Below, piece after piece: positions 29,801 through 35,619 of a stretch of 64,000 nucleotides of DNA. A model generated the notes under the pieces. The model ran no database searches. It was given only the letters and a program-made list of their open reading frames with translations, and was not told the DNA's origin. Position 1 is the stretch's first letter, and the number at the start of each line of letters is the position of its first letter. The position numbers and the translations under genes were made by a program. The stretch is from Azorinus chamasolen (Eukaryota > Mollusca > Bivalvia > Cardiida > Solecurtidae): assembly GCA_963576725.1 (NCBI GenBank), contig OY755247.1, positions 13,148,534 through 13,212,533 of the forward strand, written 5' to 3'.

Positions 29801-30204
29801 CTCCTGTAGGAGCCACCTGTTCCACCTTCCATTTTAACTATTGTCCATTAATATTCAGAAGATAATGAAATTCGGACTAAATATAGAACAGGGAAAGGGT
29901 TAAACAGCCTTTGCAAACAGAGTAGATCCAGATCAGATGACTCCTATAGGAGCCGTCTGATCAGGATCTGCTTTGTTTGCTCATGCTATAATATAATGCT
30001 ATTTTAACAGTAAATATAATTAATATTTATTATCTCATTATTTCTCTTGGAAATTCATTTTGTCATTTACTTTTCAGAGAGAAAAGAGAGGAAGAGCTAG
30101 AATACTTCATGACTAAGAAGTACAATCGTCTGGGAGCGAAAATCCAGGGACGAACAAATGTGCTCAACAATCTAACTACAGAACAAAATCTCCTTCTAAA
30201 GTGA
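2638..30204 (+). CDS. CFAP221: CFAP221 (PCDP1), 20 exons, N-terminus not found
   Basis: Cilia- and flagella-associated protein 221 is a component of the C1d projection of the axonemal central apparatus; the Chlamydomonas homologue binds calmodulin, and loss of the mouse gene causes primary ciliary dyskinesia. Twenty exons splice in one open frame: 2638-2825, 4910-5005, 5915-6015, 7653-7756, 8938-9094, 9857-9998, 10472-10583, 11108-11166, 12201-12353, 12662-12850, 13819-13915, 20130-20341, 21220-21327, 22065-22283, 23023-23175, 24737-24837, 26452-26541, 27562-27693, 28446-28517, 30078-30204. Every junction is AG/GT and all phases agree, giving about 870 codons against roughly 840 residues in human. 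Recognition rests on conserved strings such as [30 protein letters not shown] and DFHLCP. The N-terminal third resembles ASH/PapD-like beta domains, the middle is charged and helical, and an acidic run lies in exon 18. About 50 N-terminal residues are missing: the first exon seen starts inside a codon. The introns are packed with foldback MITEs. Confidence 0.93.
3434..3617. mobile_element. Family C MITE
   Basis: Hairpin around AGCTCCTGCAGGAGCT with arms starting GCAGGTAGTTGCTTAATGCA. It abuts the next family C copy. Ends degraded. Confidence 0.6.
3619..3832. mobile_element. Family C MITE, complete
   Basis: TACAGTAAAACC at the left and GGTTTTACTGTA at the right; apex ACTCCTATAGGAGC. The terminal TA on both sides fits a TA target duplication. 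Confidence 0.75.
4091..4319. mobile_element. Family B MITE, reverse
   Basis: TTAACCATTT..AAAGGGTTAA; hairpin GCATTTGCTCCTATAGGAGC with one arm mismatch. Confidence 0.8.
4571..4581. repeat. Poly(G) run of 11
   Basis: Homopolymer in the intron, 35 bp left of a family A element. Confidence 0.9.
4616..4865. mobile_element. Family A MITE
   Basis: TTAACCCTTTCCTC left, AGTAAAGGGTTAT right (last base changed). Apex GCTCCTGTAGGAGC. Ends 44 bp before a CFAP221 exon. Confidence 0.8.
4910..5005 (+). CDS. CFAP221: CFAP221 exon
   Basis: Exon of 32 whole codons between TTTCACAG and GTAAGT. It encodes [13 protein letters not shown] followed by [16 protein letters not shown], the most diagnostic CFAP221 block. 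A family A MITE ends 44 bp upstream. Confidence 0.93.
5355..5555. mobile_element. Family D MITE
   Basis: Begins CAGAGCTACAGATAAAGG. Central palindrome around TCGTCTCTTTGAGATC; followed by a degraded family C copy to 5736. Confidence 0.6.
5556..5736. mobile_element. Family C MITE, degraded
   Basis: Arms recognisable (GTGGCTGCTTAGAGCAGG and GGCAGCCACCTGCC), but the apex is replaced by a purine-rich stretch. Confidence 0.5.
5915..6015 (+). CDS. CFAP221: CFAP221 exon
   Basis: 101 nt, phase 0 in and phase 2 out; acceptor TTATCAG, donor GTATTG. It encodes [20 protein letters not shown] and [10 protein letters not shown]. It continues the PapD-like region. Confidence 0.92.
6062..6284. mobile_element. 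Family A MITE, reverse
   Basis: TTAACCAATATTCATG..AAAAGGTTAA; apex GCTCCAACAGGAGT. Confidence 0.7.
6298..6512. mobile_element. Family A MITE with hairpin deleted
   Basis: Both TTAA ends present, but the palindrome is collapsed to GTAGACCCAGGTCTGCTC, as if the apex and inner arms were removed. Confidence 0.7.
6690..7020. mobile_element. Family D MITE, one and a half copies
   Basis: A complete D palindrome (TAGAATCGTCCC..GACGATTCTA) is followed after the ACCTCT terminus by a second palindrome at 6900-6955 with its right half only. Confidence 0.6.
7212..7400. mobile_element. Family B MITE, right end missing
   Basis: TTAACCCATTCCC start and complete hairpin; sequence departs from the family after the right arm. 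Confidence 0.65.
7653..7756 (+). CDS. CFAP221: CFAP221 exon
   Basis: 104 nt with donor GTAAGG. It encodes [19 protein letters not shown] and ends in the split codon of the conserved SGIIPANG string. Confidence 0.92.
7760..8215. repeat. Degraded family A and B copies
   Basis: A family A hairpin (apex TTCCTATAGGAACC) at 7915-7982 with truncated right end. A family B copy at 8027-8215 has lost its palindrome but keeps both flanks. Confidence 0.5.
8731..8896. mobile_element. Chimeric family B/A MITE
   Basis: Left half is family B up to GCTCCTATAGGAGG. From there it reads ATTTATGGAGGAAAGGGTTAA, the right terminus of family A. Both TTAA ends are present. It ends 41 bp before a CFAP221 exon. Confidence 0.65.
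8938..9094 (+). CDS. CFAP221: CFAP221 exon
   Basis: 157 nt with acceptor ATTTCAG and donor GTAAGT. It encodes [15 protein letters not shown] and [20 protein letters not shown], the second beta domain typical of the family. A chimeric A/B MITE ends only 41 bp upstream. Confidence 0.92.
9456..9705. mobile_element. Family A MITE, reverse, complete
   Basis: 250 bp, TTAACCCTTTACTCCATG..GGAGGAAAGGGTTAA, apex GCTCCTATAGGAGC. Confidence 0.85.
9857..9998 (+). CDS. CFAP221: CFAP221 exon
   Basis: 142 nt with donor GTACGG. Its peptide contains [15 protein letters not shown] and ERARRKKKN, a charged linker that is poorly conserved; the junction phases support it. Confidence 0.85.
10472..10583 (+). CDS. 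CFAP221: CFAP221 exon
   Basis: 112 nt between ATTTGCAG and GTAGGG. It encodes [18 protein letters not shown] and [16 protein letters not shown], a block conserved with vertebrates. A family B MITE begins 30 bp past the donor. Confidence 0.93.
10614..10832. mobile_element. Family B MITE
   Basis: TTAACCCATTCCC..GGAATAGGTTAA. Apex GCTCCATTGGAGC, otherwise perfect arms. Starts 30 bp after a CFAP221 donor. Confidence 0.8.
10833..11015. mobile_element. Family C MITE
   Basis: Abuts the preceding family B element. Hairpin arms GCTTAATGCAGGGCAAA; apex AGCTCTGGAGCT. Ends TTCTACTGTGTA. Confidence 0.65.
11108..11166 (+). CDS. CFAP221: CFAP221 short exon
   Basis: 59 nt between TTTTCAG and GTAATC. It encodes [19 protein letters not shown]; the ending TRQMK matches the human protein. 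Phases 1 in and 0 out fit both neighbours. Confidence 0.88.
11180..11410. mobile_element. Family A MITE
   Basis: Right end GGAAAGGGTTAA intact, left end altered (TTATCCCTG). A separate hairpin scrap lies at 11550-11625. Confidence 0.65.
11783..11973. mobile_element. Family B MITE with shortened hairpin
   Basis: TTAA at both ends. The right arm is deleted: GCATTTGCTCAATAGGA is followed directly by TCACAATGG. Confidence 0.7.
12201..12353 (+). CDS. CFAP221: CFAP221 exon
   Basis: 51 whole codons between TTTCACAG and GTGAAT. It encodes [19 protein letters not shown] and a charged helix ending NIYR. The donor is less canonical than the others. Confidence 0.9.
12662..12850 (+). CDS. CFAP221: CFAP221 exon
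   Basis: 63 whole codons between CTAACAG and GTAAGT. It encodes [17 protein letters not shown] and DRFAQAARK, matching the conserved QAARK segment of the family. Confidence 0.92.
12905..13124. mobile_element. Family B MITE, reverse
   Basis: Perfect palindrome with apex GCTCCAATAGGAGC; right TTAA intact, left end degraded. Starts 55 bp after a CFAP221 donor. Confidence 0.7.
13136..13345. mobile_element. Family A MITE
   Basis: Lies 11 bp from the preceding B element. Ends CCTTTACTCC..GGAGTAAAGG, TTAA lost on both sides; apex TTCCTATAGGAGCC. Confidence 0.65.
13393..13773. mobile_element. Family D MITE interrupted by a family B element
   Basis: D starts CAGAGCAACAGATAAAGG and ends TATCTGGACCTCTG. 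B occupies 13515-13747. Its D palindrome is mostly deleted. Confidence 0.7.
13515..13747. mobile_element. Family B MITE nested in family D
   Basis: TTAACCCATTACC..GAATGGGTTAA. D sequence resumes at once (AATTACGCATCTTATC), so only one TTAA was added. Apex GCTCCTATAGGAGC. Confidence 0.85.
13819..13915 (+). CDS. CFAP221: CFAP221 exon
   Basis: 97 nt between TATTCAG and GTGAGA. It encodes [18 protein letters not shown], a basic amphipathic helix. The 6.2-kb intron that follows is the longest in the gene and is almost entirely MITEs. Confidence 0.9.
14130..14275. repeat. Family B half copy
   Basis: Reverse orientation, begins inside the palindrome at GGGAGCAAATGCTC and runs to the terminus AGGGAATGAGTTTA. 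Confidence 0.6.
14443..14642. mobile_element. Family C MITE
   Basis: TACTGTAAAACCTCTC start; arms TGCAGCTTAATGCAGGG; apex GCTGCTCATAGGAGC is imperfect. Confidence 0.65.
15249..15396. repeat. Foldback, arms of about 70 nt
   Basis: AAGAATTACTATGCTAGTAG returns as its complement at 15377-15396, and the inner AGCTGTATTTTG and GTTAAATGC stretches also pair. Small internal mismatches. Unrelated to families A-D. Confidence 0.75.
15530..15905. repeat. Degraded family C then family A MITE
   Basis: A shortened C copy (15530-15650) abuts an A copy (15655-15905) with altered ends AGCTTTACTCC and GTATAGGGGTAA. A hairpin apex ACTCCTGCAGGAGC. Confidence 0.55.
16046..16288. mobile_element. Family A MITE
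   Basis: Left end TTTGCCCTTTACTCC (TTAA mutated), right end ATAAAGGGTTAA. Apex GTTCCTGTAGGAAC shows compensated arm changes. Confidence 0.75.
16749..16996. mobile_element. Family A MITE
   Basis: Right TTAA at 16993-16996 is also the left TTAA of the next element. Apex GCTACTGTAGAAGC. Confidence 0.75.
16993..17240. mobile_element. Family A MITE, subfamily with CCCTCATA end
   Basis: TTAACCCTTTCCCTCATA..CAGGGAAAGGGTTAA, 248 bp. Apex GCTCCTAGAGGAGC, a pattern shared with the copies at 20587, 21790 and 30574. Confidence 0.85.
17670..17803. repeat. Family A right part
   Basis: Hairpin with apex GCTCCTACAGGAGC and intact right end GAGTAAAGGGTTAA; left half absent. Confidence 0.7.
18045..18289. 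mobile_element. Family A MITE
   Basis: TTAACCCTTTACTTG..GTAAAGGGTTAG. The last TTAG is shared with the following B element. Apex reduced to GCTCTTTAGGTTC. Confidence 0.75.
18286..18498. mobile_element. Family B MITE, reverse
   Basis: TTAGCCCATTCCC..GGAATGGGTTAA, perfect palindrome with apex GCTCCATAGGAGC. Confidence 0.8.
19701..19863. mobile_element. Family A MITE, shortened
   Basis: TTAACCCTTTCCCTG..GGAAAATGTTAA at 163 bp. Sequence left of the hairpin is deleted, hairpin kept (GCTCCTATAGGAGC). Confidence 0.75.
20130..20341 (+). CDS. CFAP221: CFAP221 exon
   Basis: 212 nt between TTCAAAG and GTACAA. It encodes [17 protein letters not shown] and [19 protein letters not shown]. Phase 1 in and 0 out. 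Confidence 0.91.
20402..20590. mobile_element. Family A MITE, hairpin half deleted
   Basis: Starts 60 bp after a CFAP221 donor. The left arm and apex are gone. Right TTAA (20587-20590) is shared with the next element. Confidence 0.75.
20587..20827. mobile_element. Family A MITE
   Basis: TTAACCCTTGCCCTC..GGGAATGGGTTAA; perfect palindrome with apex GCTCCTAGAGGAGC. Confidence 0.85.
21220..21327 (+). CDS. CFAP221: CFAP221 exon
   Basis: 36 whole codons between TTTTCAG and GTGGGT. It encodes [19 protein letters not shown] and KPLRTGAE, comparable to the PLKQGAE segment of the vertebrate protein. Confidence 0.9.
21340..21650. repeat. Composite family A remnants
   Basis: An A left end (21340-21450), then an A hairpin with apex CTCCTGTAGGAGCC and right end to 21650. 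The two pieces do not form one intact copy. Confidence 0.5.
21790..22039. mobile_element. Family A MITE, complete
   Basis: 250 bp, TTAACCCTTTCCCTC..GGAAAGGGTTAA, apex GCTCCTAGAGGAGC. Ends 25 bp before a CFAP221 exon. Confidence 0.85.
22065..22283 (+). CDS. CFAP221: CFAP221 exon
   Basis: 73 whole codons between TATCACAG and GTAAGC. It encodes [20 protein letters not shown], a conserved proline-rich block. A family A MITE ends 25 bp before the exon, so the branch site may lie in transposon sequence. Confidence 0.92.
22358..22548. mobile_element. Family D MITE
   Basis: CAGAGCTACAGATAAAAG..CTTATCTGGACCTCTG. Palindrome TTTAGAATCGTCTCTTTGAG with complementary arm. Confidence 0.75.
22566..22629. 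repeat. Compact hairpin with 20-nt arms
   Basis: CATATCGAGGGCTGGGTGCA pairs with TGCACCAAGCCCTCGATATG, one mismatch. The loop of about 22 nt contains a repeated TAGTGAA. Stand-alone, not part of families A-D. Confidence 0.7.
23023..23175 (+). CDS. CFAP221: CFAP221 exon
   Basis: 51 whole codons between TTGTCACAG and GTAAAA. It encodes [17 protein letters not shown] and [19 protein letters not shown] is strongly diagnostic. Confidence 0.93.
23210..23530. repeat. Degraded family C and family B copies
   Basis: C arms at 23216-23306. Then a B copy without palindrome whose right terminus (GAGGGAATGGGT) is repeated three times before TTAA. Confidence 0.5.
23682..23870. repeat. Family A left part
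   Basis: CTTTACTCCATAAATATGC with hairpin apex GCTCCTATAGGAGC; its right end stops where the next B element begins. Confidence 0.6.
23868..24093. mobile_element. Family B MITE, reverse
   Basis: TTAATCCATATTGACG..GGGAATGGGTTAA; apex GCTCCTATAGGAGC. Confidence 0.8.
24104..24208. repeat. Foldback, arms of about 40 nt
   Basis: ATACACGTTTGTTCGGGCAA pairs with the complement at 24189-24208, and ATCTGTAGTGT with ACACTGCAGAT. It starts 11 bp after a B element. Confidence 0.7.
24737..24837 (+). CDS. CFAP221: CFAP221 exon
   Basis: 101 nt between TTTGCAG and GTGAGT. It encodes [20 protein letters not shown] and TNVWVPRW; the RGxMTWKxF core is conserved. Confidence 0.92.
25070..25575. repeat. Tandem repeat, about 171-bp period
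   Basis: Units contain GACCTTGACCTTGACCTTTG and AACTCCTCCTTCA; near-identical starts at 25257 and 25428 plus partial units each side. The left edge carries a small inverted repeat, ATACCCCCACAAAC / GAGGGGGGTAT. Confidence 0.75.
25576..26440. other. Intron stretch without recognised features
   Basis: AT-rich with short ATCATC and CAATAA runs near 25640-25700 and repeated phrases such as TTGACGAAACCAC. No gene or family A-D element seen. Confidence 0.5.
26452..26541 (+). CDS. CFAP221: CFAP221 exon
   Basis: 90 nt between CATTACAG and GTAAGA. It encodes [20 protein letters not shown] and DDMENVD. Phase 2 in and 2 out. Confidence 0.87.
26745..27008 (-). repeat. tRNA-derived SINE
   Basis: The - strand has an RNA polymerase III A box (TGGTCTAGTGG, complement of 26988-26998) and a B box (GAGTTCAAATCC, near 26945-26957) about 33 bp apart, as in a tRNA head. 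An unrelated body of about 190 bp follows. The left boundary is approximate. Confidence 0.6.
27290..27445. repeat. Family C MITE, degraded
   Basis: GCAGGTGATTGCTTAATGCA and complement AAGCTACCACCTGC. The apex was replaced by a TTATTA-rich insertion. Confidence 0.6.
27562..27693 (+). CDS. CFAP221: CFAP221 exon with acidic run
   Basis: 132 nt between TTTTCTAG and GTAAGT. It encodes a highly acidic stretch ([15 protein letters not shown]) followed by [15 protein letters not shown]. Confidence 0.88.
27863..28115. mobile_element. Family A MITE, reverse
   Basis: TTAACCCATTACTC left end; hairpin weakened (GTTTCTATAGGGGC), right end GTAAATAGGGTTC lacks TTAA. Confidence 0.6.
28269..28450. repeat. 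Tandem duplication carrying a splice acceptor
   Basis: TTTGAGTATGTA..CTCTGCAG|AGATG at 28269-28343 is repeated at 28370-28450 ending CTCTACAG|AGATG. The acceptors are 107 bp apart, which is not a multiple of three, so only the second continues the CFAP221 frame. Confidence 0.75.
28446..28517 (+). CDS. CFAP221: CFAP221 exon
   Basis: 72 nt encoding [20 protein letters not shown]. Acceptor CTCTACAG. An almost identical copy of this acceptor region sits 107 bp upstream, but only the downstream one keeps the frame. Confidence 0.88.
28690..28915. mobile_element. Family A MITE, reverse
   Basis: CCTTTACTCCATG..GGAGTAAAGAG; the left arm of the hairpin is truncated (GACCCTGATGTTGGAGCC). A scrap of family B lies just left of it. 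Confidence 0.6.
29033..29349. mobile_element. pogo/Tigger-like MITE
   Basis: Terminal inverted repeats CAGTGAACCCTCGTTA and its complement TAATGAGGGTTCACTG, with TA after the right end. Its centre holds a family C-type arm pair (CGCTTAATGCAGAACAC / GTGTTCTGCATTAAGCG), linking family C to this superfamily. Confidence 0.7.
29461..29710. mobile_element. Family A MITE, reverse
   Basis: TTAACCCGTAACTCC..GGAAAGTGTTAA, 250 bp, apex GCTCCTATAGAAGC. Confidence 0.8.
29734..29903. mobile_element. Family A MITE, hairpin half deleted
   Basis: TTAATCCTTTCCTTC..GGAAAGGGTTAA. Right arm missing after GCTCCTGTAGGAGC. A further A half copy fills 29905-30045. Confidence 0.7.
30078..30204 (+). CDS. CFAP221: CFAP221 terminal exon
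   Basis: Acceptor TTTTCAG; it encodes [19 protein letters not shown] and a short tail, with TGA at 30202-30204. A run such as KKYNRLG is expected near the C-terminus of the family. Confidence 0.92.
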
Positions 30205-30303
30205 TACGAACTGTGACAAAAAGTGACGCTGTGACTTAAATCAGGACAGTAAATATATTTGGTGATAAATATTGGAATAGTAGTGAAAACTATTTGTTTT
30301 TTA

Positions 30304-30309
30304 AATAAA
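30304..30309 (+). other. CFAP221 polyadenylation signal (AATAAA)
   Basis: AATAAA 100 bp after the stop codon, in an A/T-rich run. It would give a 3' UTR of about 120 nt. The cleavage site cannot be fixed from sequence. Confidence 0.6.
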
Positions 30310-30573
30310 AAAATATTTAAAAATATAATTCACAATTTCCTTGTTGTATAAATGCAGAGTGATCCGTTTTTGTTAAAGCTTGTTGAATGTGATTGTGATA
30401 TTCACTAAACACTTAGATTGTGCTGAGCAATTTAGCTTAATTTATGACAATACTTATTATTTGCATAGCTGAAAAGACAAAAATATTGTTAAGTTCTTCC
30501 ATACAACGATCACAACTGGAAGTTGCGATCATTGTTTGTTAGATCTTACAATAATTTCAGAAATAATGACTGT

Positions 30574-30813
30574 TTAACCCTTTCCCTCATGTAAACGTGT
30601 TTTCACACATTTGCAAACAGAGTAGACCCAGATCAGACGGCTCCTAGAGGAGCCGTCTGATCAGGGTCTGCTGTTTGCTTATGGAATTTGATAGATGTTT
30701 TTTAGTTTCTAAAATGGCTACAATGTTACACCTTCCATATTTCATTATTGCTATTTTGTCCATGAATACTCAGTAGGTATTTAAAATTTAAATAATCGTA
30801 GAACAGGGAAAGG
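30574..30813. mobile_element. Family A MITE
   Basis: TTAACCCTTTCCCTC left, GGGAAAGGGCA right; perfect palindrome, apex GCTCCTAGAGGAGC. It lies 370 bp past the CFAP221 stop. Confidence 0.75.
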
Positions 30814-31009
30814 GCATGAATTCATCAAGGAAACTTTTACTATGGCAGAAATTAAATTGTAGAAATAGATCTATGAATGTTATTTCAAAAGCAAACAGAG
30901 CAGACCTTGATCTGATTTGCTGCCAAAAGGTGTCTGCGGAATAAAGGATGACAACATCCAAAGTCTACATTTTCTACAAATGAACATGTATTTTGTTATA
31001 TTCTAATGC

Positions 31010-31190
31010 TTAACCCATTCCCTCATATAAATGCCTTTTCAGGGTCTGCTCTGTTTGCTTATGGACTTTTATAAATCTGAATTTACAGGTAAAAATAATC
31101 TCTTTTCCACGCTCCATTGTATTGCTTCTCTGTCCATGGATATTAATGAGGTGATATTATCTTGAATAAATGTTAAACAGTGAAAGGGTT
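31010..31190. repeat. Family A MITE lacking its palindrome
   Basis: TTAACCCATTCCCTCATA joins directly to TCAGGGTCTGCTC, deleting left arm and apex. Right end GTGAAAGGGTT. Confidence 0.65.
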
Positions 31191-31584
31191 CATTCCAATC
31201 TTTTGCAGTTTTGTTTACTTCTGATTGTTTCAAGCAGTTGAGAAACTACTGTCTGAGTGTCGGACATCTTGGATCCCAATTAGACACTAAGTTTCTCCGT
31301 TTCTAATCTGGAACCAGGTTGTTGCATTAAGCTATCGCCTATTTTAAATATCCAGAATTATACTTTTGAGTGGTCGTATTAGCCAGACTTAACTATCAGG
31401 GCTCAAGCAAGAGGGCGATTTGGGAGAAAAAGTCTCCCTGACCCTGCTGACTTCTTGTTTTTTAGCTGAGAGAGAAGTTTAAATATATGGAACATATAGG
31501 GAGATACAAAATCAGGACCAGAACTTCTCCCTGAATCCCACTAAATTTCTCCCTGATGGAGAGCTCCAGCTTGAGCCCTGACTA

Positions 31585-31802
31585 TACAGTAAAACCCCTC
31601 TAAATCGGACACTCAATTAAGTATAAATATCGGTCATGGAGACAGGTGACAGCTTAATGCAGGGTGAAAGTCATGCAGAAAGCTCCTCTAGGAGCTTTCT
31701 GCATGACTTTCACCCTGCATTAAGCAGCCACCTGCTTAAAAGTATATACATTCTTCTCAACTAGAATTTCAGTTTAGACAGGTTTTACTGTACTATATTA
31801 TA
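31585..31802. mobile_element. Family C MITE, complete
   Basis: TACAGTAAAACCCC..GGTTTTACTGTA. Near-perfect palindrome with arms GCTTAATGCAGGGTGAAAG and apex AGCTCCTCTAGGAGCT. The best reference copy of the family. Confidence 0.85.
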
Positions 31803-32039
31803 TTGCACATCTGTGATATAAATTGGTTGAAAGCTGTATGGATGTTTGTACTGTGTTAACACTAAAAAATTATTTAATAAAAAATAAAACTATCCATGAG
31901 TTTCTATAATTTATTTTTTCCCGTTTTCCAAGATCAATCACAAGATTATGCTGACTGATTGCTATAACTGGCACCCGTTTATTATATCTATAGAGGATCA
32001 TACATCTAAAACATCTTACACAAAATTAGCAAATGATAA

Positions 32040-33232
32040 CAAGAGGGCCAAGATGGCCCTTAATCGCTCACCTGATTACCATAGATTTAAGATTTTTGCT
32101 AGGTAGCCCATGGGTAGGGCAAATATTGACCTTAGGGACAATATTTGAACAATATTGATAGCGGATCATGAGCAGTAGTTCCGCAGAACAAGATTTTCAA
32201 AGATTTAGTAGATCGATTTTATCAAGACAAAGATTCTGACCAATGAAGATTGGGCTAAAAATGAGCCCTCTAGAGTAATTTTTCTAAGATTTGACCTAGT
32301 GACCTACTTTTTATTCCAACCCCACCCATGATCACACTCAACCTTGATATCACCAAGACAAACACTCTGAGCAAGTTTGAGGAAGATTTGGCTGAAAATG
32401 TGGCCGCTGGAGTGTAAACTATATTCTTCTAAGATATGACACAGTGACCTACTTTTTGACCACACGTAAACCACTTTCAAGCTCGTTCGAGATTTTATCA
32501 AGACAATCATTATGACTAAGTTTCATGAAGATTGGACAAAAAAATGTGCCCATTAGAGTGTTCACAAGGTTTTTCTAATGTTTGACCTAGTGACCTAGTT
32601 TTAAACCCTTCTTGACCCACTTTCGAACTCGTCCGAGATTTTATCAAGACATTCATTCTGGCTATGTTTTATGAAGATTGGACTAAAATTATGACCACTA
32701 GAGTGTTCACAAGGTTTTTCTACTGTTTGACCTAGTGACCTAGTTTTTAACCCCACTTGACCCACTTTCAAACTCATCCGAGATTTTATCAAGACATTTA
32801 TTCTGACCAAGTTTCATGACGATTGGACTAAAATTGTGACCACTAGAGTGTTCACAAGGTTTTTCTACTGTTTGACATAGTGACCTAGTTTTTTACCCCT
32901 CATAACCCACTTTTCAAGCTCCTCGAAGATTTTATCAAGACAATCATTCTGACCAAGTTTCATGAAAATTGGGCTAAAAATGTGACCTCTAGAGGGTTAA
33001 CAAGGTTTTCCTACTATTTGACCTAGTGACCTAGTTTTTAATCCAACTTGACCCACTTTCAAACTCGTCTGAGATTTTATCAAGACATTCATTCTGACCA
33101 AGTTTCATGAAGATTGGACTAAAATTGTGACCACTAGAGTGTTCACAAGCAAATTGTTGACGACGCACGACGGACGCCGGACATTCAAGTCTCCCAAAAG
33201 CTCACCTTGAGCTTTGCTCAGGTGAGCTAAAA
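32040..33232. repeat. Tandem repeat with about 145-bp period inside an interspersed element
   Basis: Six to seven units, each with GATTTTATCAAGACA, GAAGATTGG and TTTGACCTAGTGACCTAG. Edges carry short inverted ends: AATCGCTCACCTGA at 32062 and TCAGGTGAGCTAAAA at 33219. No coding signal. Confidence 0.8.
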
Positions 33233-33639
33233 ATGATTATCGATAAACACAAAAGTGAGATTTTATTTACCACATAAAAGGAAAACAGAAATGTTGATAC
33301 ATACAATAGATCATTTGCATACAAATATAATAAGTTTTCAATACCAGAAATGTGATATAAAAGGGATGAAATTTGCCATATTACTGTCAGACTGATTTAG
33401 CAGCAAGTCTGTCATATGTTACAAGTTTTATTTATGGAATAAAAGGTGATTTTATGTAATGAACTGAAATAATAGGTACTACATCGATTTTGTCTTTGCA
33501 AAGAGTGTTAACCCAGATGGTCATCAAGGAACATATACATTGCGAGACAGTTTGCAACAGTAACATATACTAGCCCTGCAGTTAATTTATCATAAACTAT
33601 GCACAGTAGCCGTGCAGTTAATTTCTCATAAACTATGCC

Positions 33640-33830
33640 CAGAGGTCCAGATCAGATGCAGAAATTAAAACATGTTCAATAACAGCTTCTTTATTACACC
33701 ACCAAACCCTATGTTGTGACCACTCTTTAGAATCGTCTCGAAGAGACCATTCTAAAGAGTGGTCACAACATAGGGTTTGGTGGAGAAAGGATGAATTTCG
33801 TATCTGCTGAGTATGCACCTTTATGTTGCT
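33640..33830. mobile_element. Family D MITE, reverse
   Basis: CAGAGGTCCAGATCAGATGC start. Long palindrome AAACCCTATGTTGTGACCAC with one mismatch near the apex (CTCGAAGAGACC). Confidence 0.75.
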
Positions 33831-33884
33831 ATGTATGCAAACAATGACCAAATGAAGCATAATGCAGCCTTTGCCTGCTGATGT

Positions 33885-34030
33885 CCTACTTCCTCATATG
33901 CTATTTTTAGGCCCAACCTCAATGAATAAATCTACAGAAAAGGAGTATTTAAAAGGGTAAATTTTAAAATCGTGTAGTTTTGAAACAATTGCACTGACAT
34001 TTGCAAACAGTGTAGACCCAGATCAGACGG
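33885..34030. repeat. Family B left part fused to family A arm
   Basis: B flank (CTATTTTTAGGCCCAACCTC) runs into GTGTAGACCCAGATCAGACG of A, skipping the B palindrome. A second A/B join, independent of that at 8731. Confidence 0.5.
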
Positions 34031-34123
34031 CTCCAGCAATCCTCTAGCAAGTTCAAGTCTTTCATACTCAGTGGACACTGATGGGCTGTTCCATCCTGAA
34101 AATTCAGCGTTGAAACTATTAAT

Positions 34124-34291
34124 ACAGGGAAACCCGCTAATGCGACCACTTAATGAATAAACATGGTTGTCTATATAAGCAGGTGGTAGCTTAATGCAGG
34201 ACAAAAGTAATGCAGAAAGCTCCTCTAGGTGCATCTAGCACCCAGAATTATACCTCTTTTAGGTGGTCGCATCAGCGGGGTTTTACTGTAC
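34124..34291. mobile_element. Family C MITE, shortened
   Basis: Left arm and apex AGCTCCTCTAGGTGC present, right arm deleted. Right end GGGGTTTTACTGTA intact. Confidence 0.65.
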
Positions 34292-34873
34292 TTGCAAAAC
34301 ATCCTTTTAAAATTTATCTATGACAGGACTCTATAGTTAAAACACTGATTGGCTATTCCACCCTAACAATTCAAAATTGAAACAAATACATGGAATACAC
34401 CCCTTTATCTATTAGTGGACTCTTTAGTTAAACACTGATGGGCTATTCCACCCTAAACATTCAGTGGTGAAAGTGGTTTAAACTACATGTAATATCACTA
34501 TAATCAGCTGTACATGAAATATAACTTGTTTTCATCAAATATCTGTTTTGGTATATCTGATAACATATGCAAGTAGAAATTACATACTGCACCTTACAAA
34601 TTTTTATTTTAACCCTATTAACACTGAACTTTCCAATGGACTATTCCAAATGTCGAATAGATCAAGCTTACCATGAGTATTCAGGGATTTTTTTCTAAAG
34701 AAAAGTGTAACATGACAAACAGTGCAAACCCTGATGAGAGGACTCCTCTAGATGCGCTCTCATCAGTCTAGACTGTTTGCAAAGGACATTAGCGACTTGT
34801 TTCCTGCATTGAAAGGGTTAATGTAAGAATGAAATATCAACATACATTGTGTATATAATTATGATCAATGACA

Positions 34874-35095
34874 TACAGTCGTCCTTCGATATCTCTAAGT
34901 AAAAGTTCGGTCCTTCCAAAATTTGCAATGCAGAATTGTTCTAAAATGTACTGTTATACATATCTTAGAAACACCTGTAGCAGCTTAATGCAGGTTGAAA
35001 GGAATGCTGAAAGCTCCTACAGGAGCTTTCACGATTACTTAAGACCTGCATTAAGCTGTCAACTTGAGAAATTAATTTGTATGGTCCCTTAAAGT
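34874..35095. mobile_element. Family C-like MITE with variant ends
   Basis: CAGTCGTCCTTCGATATC start. Hairpin AGCTTAATGCAGGTTGAAAG with apex AGCTCCTACAGGAGCT. Termini differ from other C copies, so this may be a sister family. Confidence 0.55.
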
Positions 35096-35170
35096 TCAAC
35101 TGTGATTTCAAAGGCTATTTCATATAAGATCTACATTCCTTAACATTGGGGAAATCAGACAAACATAATG

Positions 35171-35373
35171 TTAACCCTTTACCTCATTAATATTCATGTA
35201 AAGAATAATGATATCAGAAATCCAATAGGAATTTTGGTCATGGCAGAAACTGTAGAATTACATCTATCTTATTCAATTAGCAAACAGGGCGGACCCTGAT
35301 CAGGAGTCATCTGATCTCGGCCTTCTCTGTTTGCAAGAGTATCAAAAGATGTCTCTGTCCGGTAATGGGTTAA
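35171..35373. mobile_element. Family A MITE, reverse, shortened hairpin
   Basis: TTAACCCTTTACCTC..GGTAATGGGTTAA. Right TTAA (35370-35373) shared with the next element. Confidence 0.7.
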
Positions 35374-35579
35374 CTCATTCCCTCCTAGACTATATTTAGA
35401 CCCAACCTCTTTGAATTAATCTACCGAAAAGGAGCATTTACTAGAGAAAAGAATTTTGTAGTTTTTAAACCATTGTGATAAAAAGAGCATTAGGAGCAAA
35501 TGCTCTATTTATCACAATGGTTTCTAAATGTGACTTTTACAGAGACGCCAAAATGTGTCACTAGGATGGAATGTGTTAA
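35370..35579. mobile_element. Family B MITE
   Basis: TTAACTCATTCCC..GGAATGTGTTAA. Left arm trimmed: GAGCATTAGGAGCAAATGCTC. Confidence 0.75.
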
Positions 35580-35619
35580 ATATATTTGTTAAATATAACC
35601 TACAATTGCACAGTATTTG

